Shown here: piece after piece, positions 18,410-26,538 of the stretch
Position numbering within the stretch: position 1 is the stretch's first letter
How the letters are laid out: the number at the start of each line of letters is the position of its first letter
DNA from: Acinetobacter sp. ANC 4173
Lineage (GTDB): Bacteria > Pseudomonadota > Gammaproteobacteria > Pseudomonadales > Moraxellaceae
NCBI RefSeq assembly: GCF_004331255.1
Contig: NZ_SJOF01000013.1
Span: 1 to 64,000 of the forward strand
Reading direction: 5' to 3'
Length of the DNA: 64,000 bases
Made by a program: the position numbers and the translations under genes
Notes under the pieces: generated by a model
Database searches by the model: none
The model's input: only the letters and a program-made list of their open reading frames with translations
Told to the model about the DNA's origin: nothing

Positions 18410-19039
18410 ATGCGTCAATATCGTTTCAAAGTATTCGTTTATTCTTGGGTAATGGGGCTAATGCTCTGCCTAAGTCCAGTGATGGCTTCAGCTAAAACTA
18501 TTCTGATTCTCGGTGATAGTATTAGCGCAGGTTATGGTTTACAGCCACAGCAAGGATGGGTCACACTGTTACAAAAACGATTAGACCAACAGTATCCGAA
18601 ACAGCATCAAGTGGTCAATGCAAGTGTGAGTGGTGAAACCACCAGTGGTGCTTTAGCACGTTTACCCAAATTACTTGCAACTTATAAGCCAAATATTGTG
18701 GTCATCGAACTGGGAGGAAATGATGGTTTACGTGGTCAACCACCACAAATGATTCAGCAAAATCTAGTACGTTTAGTTGAACAAAGCCAGAAGGCAAAAG
18801 CCAAAGTCGTTCTGTTTGGAATGAAAATTCCGCCGAATTATGGCACCGCCTATAGCAAGGCTTTTCAACAAAACTACACGGTTGTCAGTCAACGCTATCA
18901 AGTGAAATTACTGCCCTTCTTTTTAGAAGGCATCGCAGGTCATAAAAATTTAATGCAAAATGATTTAATTCATCCGAATGCACAAGCACAAGTAAAATTA
19001 TTAAATCTCGCTTATCCATACATTAAAGGCGCTTTATAA
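18410..19039 (+). CDS. tesA: SGNH-family arylesterase/thioesterase I
   Basis: A 209-residue periplasmic lipolytic enzyme of the TesA/ApeA family (thioesterase I, lysophospholipase L1). A signal peptide (residues 1-26, VMASA/K) is followed by the nucleophile block GDSISAGYG, the oxyanion Gly and Asn of ELGGNDGLRG, and the catalytic DLIHPN near the C-terminus. The frame extends upstream over the divergent ATPase gene, but only the ATG at 18410 gives a signal peptide. The divergent pairing with ybbAP-like genes is the same as in E. coli. Confidence 0.93.
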   Translation: MRQYRFKVFVYSWVMGLMLCLSPVMASAKTILILGDSISAGYGLQPQQGWVTLLQKRLDQQYPKQHQVVNASVSGETTSGALARLPKLLATYKPNIVVIELGGNDGLRGQPPQMIQQNLVRLVEQSQKAKAKVVLFGMKIPPNYGTAYSKAFQQNYTVVSQRYQVKLLPFFLEGIAGHKNLMQNDLIHPNAQAQVKLLNLAYPYIKGAL

Positions 19040-19050
19040 AGCGCCTTTAA
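19023..19050. terminator. Perfect palindrome at the end of tesA
   Basis: A 28-bp perfect inverted repeat whose arms are TTAAAGGCGCTTTA and its complement, overlapping the tesA stop codon and lying between convergent genes. T runs are short, so it is probably a bidirectional but weak terminator. Confidence 0.7.
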
Positions 19051-19079
19051 TCACATCCATATTTTATAGATCAGATGTC

Positions 19080-19709
19080 TTAGAAATCAAAAAAAATCAC
19101 TTCGCCAGTTTCTAGCGAATATTCGGCACCCACAACAATCATCTTGCCTTTCGCAATTAATTGTTCCAATACAGCCGAACCATGACGTAATTGATTAACA
19201 GAAGCAAACACATTTGAACGAACAGCATGGTTTGAAAGTTTTTTCAAATCGTTTTTCAATTCAGTTTGCATCAAAGTTTCGACAGAAGGACGCACACGGT
19301 TCACAATCGACATTAAATTATTTGATGGTGGACAGTCTGGGTTCATTAAAGTGTCAATGGTCGCTTGAATGGCGCCACAATGGCTATGGCCAAGAACAAC
19401 AACCACTGCGCAGTCATAACGTTCAGCAGCAAATTCCACACTACCCACTTGCGAAGGAGCAACCACGTTACCCGCGACACGAATGACAAATAAATCACCT
19501 AAGCCTTGGTCAAAAACCATCTCGGCAGGAACTCGCGAGTCAGAACAGCCCAGTACAATTGCAAATGGATTCTGATCTTCCGACATTTCAGCACGTTCTT
19601 GGTGTGTCAATTGTTTAGGGAGGGTTGTTTCCCCAGAAACAAAACGTTGGTTTCCTTTTTTAAGACGGTCTAATGCTTCTTGAGCCGTTAGCATTCTTTT
19701 TTCCACCAT
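19080..19709 (-). CDS. Beta-class carbonic anhydrase
   Basis: A 209-residue cytoplasmic enzyme interconverting CO2 and bicarbonate. Zinc ligands are C55 in GCSDSR (with the D57/R59 dyad), H108 and C111 in GHSHCGA. A leading helix (LTAQEALDRLKKGNQRFV) is typical. I chose the ATG at 19709; a longer TTG-initiated frame to 19760 adds a non-family extension. There is no SulP-type transporter next to it. It could support bicarbonate supply for carboxylases, including the urea carboxylase at 35.8 kb, but that link is inference. Confidence 0.93.
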   Translation of the reverse strand: MVEKRMLTAQEALDRLKKGNQRFVSGETTLPKQLTHQERAEMSEDQNPFAIVLGCSDSRVPAEMVFDQGLGDLFVIRVAGNVVAPSQVGSVEFAAERYDCAVVVVLGHSHCGAIQATIDTLMNPDCPPSNNLMSIVNRVRPSVETLMQTELKNDLKKLSNHAVRSNVFASVNQLRHGSAVLEQLIAKGKMIVVGAEYSLETGEVIFFDF

Positions 19710-20011
19710 GATTTGAAGTTTCAATATTCTAATACCAGCAAAAATGAATGTCACTTGCAAAAAAGAATACAGCTAGGCATTTTTAGATTGGCAGAAAAGT
19801 TCAAATGCTTTTTGTTGTTAGCTTGAAGTAAATCACATTATCTTATTTTTATATCAATCATTTCAATAAACTTGTTCGTGACATTCTAGTGATTGTATTT
19901 ACAATAGATCAACATAAAGCACACGATTATTCTTTATAGCAATTCCAGCATTTTTACAGTTTCAAAAATAGATTTCATCCAGCAGAATTTTAGTAACAAG
20001 GATTTAAGTCA
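19710..20011. other. Divergent intergenic region
   Basis: About 300 bp of AT-rich DNA between the carbonic anhydrase and hydrolase genes. It should contain two divergent promoters; I see no tRNA, riboswitch fold or short gene. Confidence 0.6.
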
Positions 20012-21040
20012 ATGACACAAAGCAGTCAATATTTTTCTCATTTTGTTACTGCAATGGGCATCCTGCTTACAATGTCATTGCTCAATATTGCTTCTGCCAA
20101 ACCTCTACAGCTTTCTTCTGAGCAAATTGCGCTACAAAATTATTTACAACAAGAACGTGAAGATTGCGGATTAAAAACCAAAACGCTCAAAGTAGGGGAT
20201 ATTTTTTGGAGCTATAACGAAGGAGGATCGAGCCAAAAACCTACTGTTTTACTGATCCATGGGATTGGAGGAAATCGCGACAATTGGAATCGTGTTGCTT
20301 CTTATCTCACCCCAAACTACCATGTGATTGTGCCTGACTTACCCATTTATGGCGACACCAAAGTTCCTTCAAATTTTGATATTGCTGTTCCCAATGTCAC
20401 CTCCAGCCTTAGACAATTTGCCGAAGCGATTGATATTGAAAATAAATTGAACATAGCAGGTCACTCTTTAGGGGGTTCAATTGCTACCCTGTATGCTGCG
20501 CAATATCCTTTTGATACACAAAGCTTATTTCTATTAAATAGTGCCGGCATCTATAAAAAAGCCAACACGCCTTACACAAAAGACCCGCATTTTTTAAAGC
20601 ATATTATTGTGTCAAAACCTGGTGATTATGACGAAGTTCGCCATGAAATTATGCAAAATCCACCAAAACTTTCACCCGAACTCAAACATGCTAAAGAGCA
20701 ATTACTGATTGCACAAGCAGGCAAAAATAATTTAGTTATTGAGCAAATTTCGACCTTAAACCGAATCTATACCCCTGAAACCTTTGCCCGAATTACCCGC
20801 AACGTAGAAGCACCAACTTTAATTTTGTGGGGCAAACAAGATAAAATCTTTAATGTTGAAGTTGCAGATGAATTAAAATCTCTGTTGAAACGTGCCGAAG
20901 CACCTGTCATCCTGAACAATGTGGGTCATATGCCTTTGTTGGAAGCAGATAAACAAGTTGCGAATTATTACCTCCCATTTCTCGCAAAGACCCAAAATCT
21001 GAAAAATCCATTGGCGGATCAACTGATTCCTTTACATTAA
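20012..21040 (+). CDS. Secreted alpha/beta hydrolase
   Basis: A 342-residue hydrolase with a signal peptide (1-29, cleavage after IASA) and therefore exported. The alpha/beta fold shows the oxyanion motif HGIGG at 83-87, nucleophile S152 in GHSLGGS, acid D277 in LWGKQDKIF and H306 in NVGHMP. The lid region at about 180-255 is helical. It resembles serine esterases and lipases; the substrate is unknown. The ribosome site is AAGGATT. The following gene starts 12 bp after the stop, so the two are probably co-transcribed. Confidence 0.88.
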   Translation: MTQSSQYFSHFVTAMGILLTMSLLNIASAKPLQLSSEQIALQNYLQQEREDCGLKTKTLKVGDIFWSYNEGGSSQKPTVLLIHGIGGNRDNWNRVASYLTPNYHVIVPDLPIYGDTKVPSNFDIAVPNVTSSLRQFAEAIDIENKLNIAGHSLGGSIATLYAAQYPFDTQSLFLLNSAGIYKKANTPYTKDPHFLKHIIVSKPGDYDEVRHEIMQNPPKLSPELKHAKEQLLIAQAGKNNLVIEQISTLNRIYTPETFARITRNVEAPTLILWGKQDKIFNVEVADELKSLLKRAEAPVILNNVGHMPLLEADKQVANYYLPFLAKTQNLKNPLADQLIPLH

Positions 21041-21052
21041 ATTTGAGCTTTT

Positions 21053-22063
21053 ATGCAAAAACACCCCATGATTGAGCAACTGATCGAAGCTCATCTGCAA
21101 TTTTTAAATGATGAATTTACACAGTCAGAAACCATTAAAAATGAGTTTGTTGAATTTTATCATTGGTTCAGAAAACAAAAATTAAAACAAATTTGGACAA
21201 TTGAACAGATTCATCAATTGATTCAAAAACAAATCTTGAACACCCCTGCCAGCGATTTTTTAATTGCACAAATTGCAGAACATATTCGCTTTGCCTTGGT
21301 TCATCCCGCAAATGACCAGACCAAAATCGCCGATGCAATTCCTGTGCTTACGGTCGATAAAATTGCTCAATATGTCGCCAGTAAAAATGGTCATCGTCAA
21401 CGCTTAATTCATACCGTTGTGAACAACCCTGCTTTCTCTGCCATGATTACACAATTGATTCAGCACGCGATTCATGACTATTTAGATAACTCGGTCATGG
21501 TCAAGCATGTACCTGGTGTTTCTCGTTTTATGAAAATGGGGAAATCTGTTTTAGAAAGCGTGACTGATTCAAACTTGGATCAAGCCATTCAGCATTATTT
21601 ACAGAAAAATATTCAGAAACTCAGTCAAATGAGTGAGCAAGTGTTAAATCAGCATTTTAATGACGATAAGCTTTATCATTTTCAAGCCAATTTATGGCAT
21701 AAAATTAAAGACCTTCCGCTCAATGTCTTAAAAAATTATATTGAGATTGATGACTTGCCTCAAACTGTTGGCTTAGGTCATGAAATTTGGGATCATTTGC
21801 GCCAAACGGCATACTTAGAACAGCAAGTTAAAGATGGTATCTCTGCATGGTATGCGCGCAATCAAGACCGAAGCTTTGATTTATTGTTCCGTGACTTAAA
21901 TATTAATGAAGCATTAATCCAAAATCAGTTACAACATCTGTTAGAACCGATTGTTCAGAATATGCTGCAATCAGATTACCTAACACAACGTGCACGGCAT
22001 TATTTAGAAAAGTTCTATTATTCCGACAGTACATTAGCAATATTGAAAAAAGGCGCTGAATAG
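21053..22063 (+). CDS. Conserved hypothetical helical protein, 336 aa
   Basis: A soluble, strongly helical protein with no signal peptide or membrane segment and many Gln, His and Ile residues. Two regions look like a repeated unit: one near VDKIAQYVASKNGHRQRLIHTVVNNPAF (110-137) and one near the C-terminus. I recognise no domain. It begins 12 bp after the exported hydrolase and ends in a terminator, so the two form an operon and may act in one lipid- or ester-related process. ATG at 21053; an in-frame ATG at 21068 is possible. Confidence 0.8.
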   Translation: MQKHPMIEQLIEAHLQFLNDEFTQSETIKNEFVEFYHWFRKQKLKQIWTIEQIHQLIQKQILNTPASDFLIAQIAEHIRFALVHPANDQTKIADAIPVLTVDKIAQYVASKNGHRQRLIHTVVNNPAFSAMITQLIQHAIHDYLDNSVMVKHVPGVSRFMKMGKSVLESVTDSNLDQAIQHYLQKNIQKLSQMSEQVLNQHFNDDKLYHFQANLWHKIKDLPLNVLKNYIEIDDLPQTVGLGHEIWDHLRQTAYLEQQVKDGISAWYARNQDRSFDLLFRDLNINEALIQNQLQHLLEPIVQNMLQSDYLTQRARHYLEKFYYSDSTLAILKKGAE

Positions 22064-22071
22064 CGCCTTTT
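22046..22071 (+). terminator. Terminator of the hydrolase operon
   Basis: AAAAGGCGCT and AGCGCCTTTT pair around GAAT, overlapping the last codons of the gene at 21053. Confidence 0.82.
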
Positions 22072-22091
22072 CGTTCTGTATTTAAATCAAC

Positions 22092-24323
22092 TTAGAACTG
22101 ATATTTCAGACTTGCATAATAAGCGCGACCAGGTTCATTATATGTCTGGTTCACAGATTTATCACGTAACTTTTGCTCATCAAACAGATTGCTAACACCT
22201 AAACGGCCACTGATTTGATTTGTGAATTTATAGCCCATGTTGATTCCTGCAATGCCATAGCTTTTCACGCTCTCCGTCACTAAACCTGAAACATCAGTAT
22301 TCGATTCTGCATATTGACGTGGTCGTTGACGACCATATTGGGTATAAACAAAGTTAACATCCATCGCATCTGTAATGTCATAATTCAAAATCGAGTTGAT
22401 GGTGTAATTTGGTACGATAGATAAAGGATTGCCTGTAGATTTATTCTTAGAATCCATCATATAGGTCACGTTATTGGTCCAGTTTATATCGCCAAAATCT
22501 AAGCTGATACTGCCTTCAACACCTTGAATCAACGCTTCTGGAATATTGGTCCACTGTAAAACGTTATAGGTGGTCGAACCAATAGTAACCTGCTGGGTGA
22601 CTTCATCGCCTGAGGTGATTTTGTCTTTGTAGTCATTACGGAACCAAGTCAAACTGGCATTCACAATATCTTTTTCGAACTGTATGCCAATTTCTTTATT
22701 GACTGAAGTTTCTGGTTTTAAATCATCATTGCCTTGTAATACACAACGTGTAAGACCAATTGGGCAACCATTACCATTGGTTGCCAATAAATAGCCTTCG
22801 GCATTTTGATATAAGTTCGGCGTTTTATATGCCTGAGCAATCCCGCCCTTCAACGTAAAATAGTCACCTAACTTTTGCGTTAGATTTAAACTCGGACTCC
22901 AGTTCGAGCCTGACTTATCGTGATCATCAAAACGAACCGCTAGCACTAAATCAGTACTGTCAGTCACGCGGATATTGTTTTCTACATAAGCAGAGGCAAT
23001 CCGTGATTCCATTTTAGAACGATCACCACTGGTCAACTGGTCTCCATATGAACCATCCCCTTGTGTCGTGCTGGCTTGATCTGTAAATTCATCTTCAACC
23101 CATTCTGCACCCAGAGTGAATACTTGAGGAACATAAATATCAACAGGAATATGGGTTTCGGCATTAAATCGTAAAGTCTCCAAATTTGACGTGACTCGAT
23201 TGGTGTCTGAACTAATACTGCCTTCTGGCCCCCCCGCCAAAGCTTCTGCCAAACGTTTGTTTTTGGTTCGGTCATATTGTGCAACCAGTTTGGTGTCACC
23301 CCAAGCCCATTTCCCATCATGGGTTAAGGCAAAACTGTCACGATACATGGTATTGGTTTCAGTCCCCAATAAACTATTTAACAGTTGCGTTTTCGCATCA
23401 GTGACATCGCTATTGGATGCATCATAATTACTGTTTTGTGTATCGCCCGTATATTCATTACCTTGGCGACTGGTGGCTACGTCCAAGGTGAAGCTTTGGG
23501 CATTGGTCATTTGCCATGCTAAACGCCCAGCAATATCTTGGTTTTTTACCCCTTCTCGCGCTGCTGCTCGGCTACCATTCACTTCTGGGTTAATATCCGC
23601 AGCATCAGCATCGGTTTGGTTATAGTTACCAAATAAGCGATAAGACAAGACATCTTTGACAATCGGACCACTTAAATTAAAGCCAACACGATTGGTTGCT
23701 CCCTCTTTGGAATCTTCCGGCTGATTGCTATACAGCTCTACCGAACCATGCACTTCATTGGTCACTTTCTTGGTTTTAATATTGACCACACCACCCATGG
23801 CACCTGAACCATAACGTGCTGCAGCAGGGCCACGTAACACTTCAATCGATTCAATTGCATCTGCAGGAACCCAGTTAGAATCCCCACGCGTATCCCGTTC
23901 ACCACGCCAACCGTAACGTACTGAGTTTCTAGAATTAACAGGCTTACCATCAATCAAAATTAAGGTATTTTCAGGTCCCATACCACGAATATCAATTTGG
24001 CGGTTATTGCCACGTTGCCCTGTCGCACTGTTCCCTGTCAAATTCACACCAGGCATACGGCGTACATATTCTGAAATATCATTCACCACAGGAAGTTTAT
24101 CCAAATCTTCTGCTGTAATGATGGATGCCCCTAAGGATTGCTTTACTTGCTCTTCGGCAGTCAGAACAATTTTTTCAAGTTTGATTGGATCTGGCTGTTG
24201 TGTCGTAATTTGCGCAGTTGAAGAAGTTTGCTGTTCTGTCTGTAAATCTTCAGCATTACTCATCACACTCATGACCGACAAAATTGAAAGTGCTAATGCT
24301 GATTGGACAATACGTCTGTTCAT
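22092..24323 (-). CDS. TonB-dependent siderophore receptor (FepA/PirA type)
   Basis: A 743-residue outer-membrane receptor for ferric siderophores. A signal peptide (1-24, MSNA/E) is followed by a TonB-box-like region, a plug domain at about 60-190 (SEYVRRMPGVNL, DIRGMGPENTLILIDGKPV, IEVLRGPAAARYGSGAMGG) and a 22-strand barrel ending in Phe (YYASLKYQF). The plug block NSVRYGWRGERDTRGDSNWV resembles catecholate receptors (FepA, PfeA, PirA). I chose the ATG at 24323 with GGGGTA upstream; the frame extends to 24428 without a signal. A Fur box lies 90-104 bp upstream. No siderophore biosynthesis genes are adjacent. Confidence 0.93.
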   Translation of the reverse strand: MNRRIVQSALALSILSVMSVMSNAEDLQTEQQTSSTAQITTQQPDPIKLEKIVLTAEEQVKQSLGASIITAEDLDKLPVVNDISEYVRRMPGVNLTGNSATGQRGNNRQIDIRGMGPENTLILIDGKPVNSRNSVRYGWRGERDTRGDSNWVPADAIESIEVLRGPAAARYGSGAMGGVVNIKTKKVTNEVHGSVELYSNQPEDSKEGATNRVGFNLSGPIVKDVLSYRLFGNYNQTDADAADINPEVNGSRAAAREGVKNQDIAGRLAWQMTNAQSFTLDVATSRQGNEYTGDTQNSNYDASNSDVTDAKTQLLNSLLGTETNTMYRDSFALTHDGKWAWGDTKLVAQYDRTKNKRLAEALAGGPEGSISSDTNRVTSNLETLRFNAETHIPVDIYVPQVFTLGAEWVEDEFTDQASTTQGDGSYGDQLTSGDRSKMESRIASAYVENNIRVTDSTDLVLAVRFDDHDKSGSNWSPSLNLTQKLGDYFTLKGGIAQAYKTPNLYQNAEGYLLATNGNGCPIGLTRCVLQGNDDLKPETSVNKEIGIQFEKDIVNASLTWFRNDYKDKITSGDEVTQQVTIGSTTYNVLQWTNIPEALIQGVEGSISLDFGDINWTNNVTYMMDSKNKSTGNPLSIVPNYTINSILNYDITDAMDVNFVYTQYGRQRPRQYAESNTDVSGLVTESVKSYGIAGINMGYKFTNQISGRLGVSNLFDEQKLRDKSVNQTYNEPGRAYYASLKYQF

Positions 24324-24412
24324 ACAAATACCCCAAAGGTGTGGAAGATAGAAAAAAACGTGAAATTTCGGTTTCAGAGTGTAACAAACATAAATATAAA
24401 TGCAATTATTAT

Positions 24413-24427
24413 TAATAATAATTCTCA
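24413..24427 (-). promoter_or_regulatory. Fur box upstream of the siderophore receptor
   Basis: On the reverse strand TGAGAATTATTATTA matches the 7-1-7 Fur consensus TGATAATNATTATCA at 12 of 14 defined positions. It lies 90 bp upstream of the receptor start, where promoter overlap is expected, and fits iron-repressed expression. Confidence 0.82.
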
Positions 24428-24479
24428 TTACTATTCAATAGTTCTCTAGAATCCACGCAATTTTGTATGAAACAGACAT

Positions 24480-24507
24480 AAAAAAACCTCCAATCTATGG
24501 AGGTTTC
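24480..24507 (-). terminator. Terminator of nfuA
   Basis: On the reverse strand AACCTCCA and TGGAGGTT form a stem followed by seven T. It lies 22 bp past the nfuA stop and before the Fur-regulated promoter. Confidence 0.88.
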
Positions 24508-24528
24508 TGAGGCATTACGTTCAAGTAT

Positions 24529-25167
24529 TTACTTGAAATATGCACCTTCTGCTTGAGTATGATCCGTCTGGTCAATCACGCGCTGTAACTCAGGTACATG
24601 CTGTTTCAGAGTCGTTTCAACCCCTTGTTTCAAGGTCACATCAATCGCTGAACAACCTTGGCAACCACCACCAAATTTAAGTACAGCAGTTAAACCATGT
24701 TCTTCATCTTCAACCACTTCAACCAATGCACAGTTACCACCATGACCTGCCAGGCCTGGATTGATTTCAGATTGTAAAATATAAGTAATGCGCTCTTCGA
24801 CAGAGGCATCAGGGCCAACGCGTGGCACTTTTGAGTTTGGTGCGCGGAAAGTCAACTGACCACCAAAACGGTCTTTATTGTAGTCAATCACTGCATCTAA
24901 TAAATATGGAATAGATGGTGCATCAACATAAGCAGGGAAATCTGGATAGTCTTGCTTATAATCTGTTGGCACAACTTCTTCAGGTGCGCTATATGCCATA
25001 CAACATTCAGCACGAGGTGTTCCAGGATTTTCCACAAAAACACGTACACCAATACCTGGAGTATTTTGTTTCGCCAATAAATCACGTAAATACTCTTGTG
25101 CAGTTGGTGTAATCAATAAGTTTGGAATTTCTTCTGCAACTGCAGTGCTGGTGTTCTCAGTCGACAT
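24529..25167 (-). CDS. nfuA: Fe-S cluster biogenesis protein NfuA
   Basis: A 212-residue Fe-S carrier. Residues about 17-115 are a degenerate A-type (HesB-like) domain and about 125-200 are the Nfu domain with the cluster-binding C169-x-x-C172 (FGGGCQGCSA). It delivers 4Fe-4S clusters to target enzymes under stress. The ATG at 25167 has AGAGGAAA nine bases upstream; an upstream extension to 25233 is not supported. Monocistronic. Confidence 0.95.
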   Translation of the reverse strand: MSTENTSTAVAEEIPNLLITPTAQEYLRDLLAKQNTPGIGVRVFVENPGTPRAECCMAYSAPEEVVPTDYKQDYPDFPAYVDAPSIPYLLDAVIDYNKDRFGGQLTFRAPNSKVPRVGPDASVEERITYILQSEINPGLAGHGGNCALVEVVEDEEHGLTAVLKFGGGCQGCSAIDVTLKQGVETTLKQHVPELQRVIDQTDHTQAEGAYFK

Positions 25168-25326
25168 AACAATATTTCCTCTAGCTGAAGTTGCCATTTT
25201 AACTGAAGATGCGGCTAAATAAAAAAAAATCAACTAAAATTGTCGGATTTATTCTAAAAGTCCTGTGCAATTAAACAATTAATGGCATTATTGAGGTTGA
25301 GTCATTAAAAATTGAACCTTTTTTAT

Positions 25327-25944
25327 ATGCTAAATCTGCCTTTCAACCATACTGTAGCGCTGATTATCATTACTGTGGTGGTTTCTCTTCTGGCGTTTTC
25401 CAATCAGAAATTGATGAGTCGATTGATCTTTTGGCCGCCCGCAATGCAAAAAGGACAATATGACCGTTTTATCACGCATGGTTTTGTTCATGTCGATGGC
25501 GCTCATCTGTTGTTCAATATGATCACCCTATTTTTCTTTGGGAGTATTATTGAAAGCTTTTATCGTCAGTACTTTTATGACCTTGGCTTTGCCCTGTTTT
25601 ATTTGGGTGGATTAATTGTTGCCATTTTACCGAGTTACTTAAAACACAAAAATGACTTTCAATGGGCCAGTCTTGGTGCTTCTGGGGCAGTCTCCGCAGT
25701 CCTTTTTGCGTACATCCTATTTGAACCATGGAAGCTGATTTTTGTATTCTTTATTCCTGTTCCTGCCATTATTTTTGCTGTGCTCTACATTGCCTACAGC
25801 ATTTGGTCAGGCAAACGAGGGAACTCTCATATTAACCATAGTGCGCACTTATGGGGTGCAGCATATGGGGTCGTTGTGACCATTTTACTTGAGCCACGTT
25901 TAATTCCACACTTCTTCAACAAACTGAGTCAATTGCCATTTTAA
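25327..25944 (+). CDS. Second rhomboid-family protease
   Basis: A 205-residue, six-helix membrane protein. H60 and N64 (HLLFNMITLFFFGS), the nucleophile S119 (LGASGAVSAV) and H174 (INHSAHLWGAAYG) complete the rhomboid catalytic set. It is shorter than the copy at 14358 and only distantly alike, so it is not a recent duplicate. I chose the ATG at 25327; a TTG at 25312 would add five residues. It is divergent from nfuA. Substrate unknown. Confidence 0.9.
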   Translation: MLNLPFNHTVALIIITVVVSLLAFSNQKLMSRLIFWPPAMQKGQYDRFITHGFVHVDGAHLLFNMITLFFFGSIIESFYRQYFYDLGFALFYLGGLIVAILPSYLKHKNDFQWASLGASGAVSAVLFAYILFEPWKLIFVFFIPVPAIIFAVLYIAYSIWSGKRGNSHINHSAHLWGAAYGVVVTILLEPRLIPHFFNKLSQLPF

Positions 25945-26116
25945 ATATGTTTAATCAATACTTTATATAACAAATAAAGGGGTAGAGATATCAACTCTCT
26001 CCCCCTTTCAAAAAATAATTTTTTCTTTCACCGAATCCTTAACATAAATAAACTCGTGACCATCAAGCATTTTCTCTACAATAAATTCAGAGCATAGAAA
26101 CAGGGAGAATAAAAAC

Positions 26117-26290
26117 ATGCAGAAATTGCTCATGATTATTATTACCTGTATTGGGTTAAATACCCTTACAGCTTGTGCTGTTCACACCCCTGAAGGCAGT
26201 ATTGTTGTAGATCCAGATGGGCATTACGGACACTATGAACATGACGGAGATTTCTGTCCACCAGGTCAAGCCAAGAAAGGACGTTGTTAG
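26117..26290 (+). CDS. Small lipoprotein, 57 aa
   Basis: MQKLLMIIITCIGLNTLTAC forms a lipoprotein signal with the lipobox LTAC (cysteine 20). The mature part is short and charged (DPDGHYGHYEHDGDFCPPG) with two further Cys. The ATG is preceded by CAGGGAGA, a strong ribosome site. It is an isolated gene between the second rhomboid and the unknown gene at 26539. No family recognised. The His/Asp/Glu-rich centre could bind a metal, which is speculation. Confidence 0.82.
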   Translation: MQKLLMIIITCIGLNTLTACAVHTPEGSIVVDPDGHYGHYEHDGDFCPPGQAKKGRC

Positions 26291-26317
26291 TCACAGCTTA
26301 AATTGAATTTTTCTCTG

Positions 26318-26346
26318 ACTGTCAGTCTATTGCCTTGACTGACAGT
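26318..26346. other. Perfect 10-bp stem hairpin
   Basis: ACTGTCAGTC at 26318-26327 and GACTGACAGT at 26337-26346 pair perfectly around nine bases, 28 bp after the small lipoprotein gene. No T tract follows, so it is not a standard terminator. It may stabilise the lipoprotein mRNA 3' end. Confidence 0.6.
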
Positions 26347-26538
26347 ATCAGACTATCTCGACTTACTTCCCTCAACATATGCAAATTTCCGAGCACTCTT
26401 CCACGTTTTTCACAACTGAGTTTAAAACTTTAGACGCTTGGGACATAAATTGGTAGTTAATGCCACCCCAAACTTTAATTTGGCATAGATAATGAATACA
26501 TCTGTATATTAATACTGTAATTAGACGAGATTTTTTGC

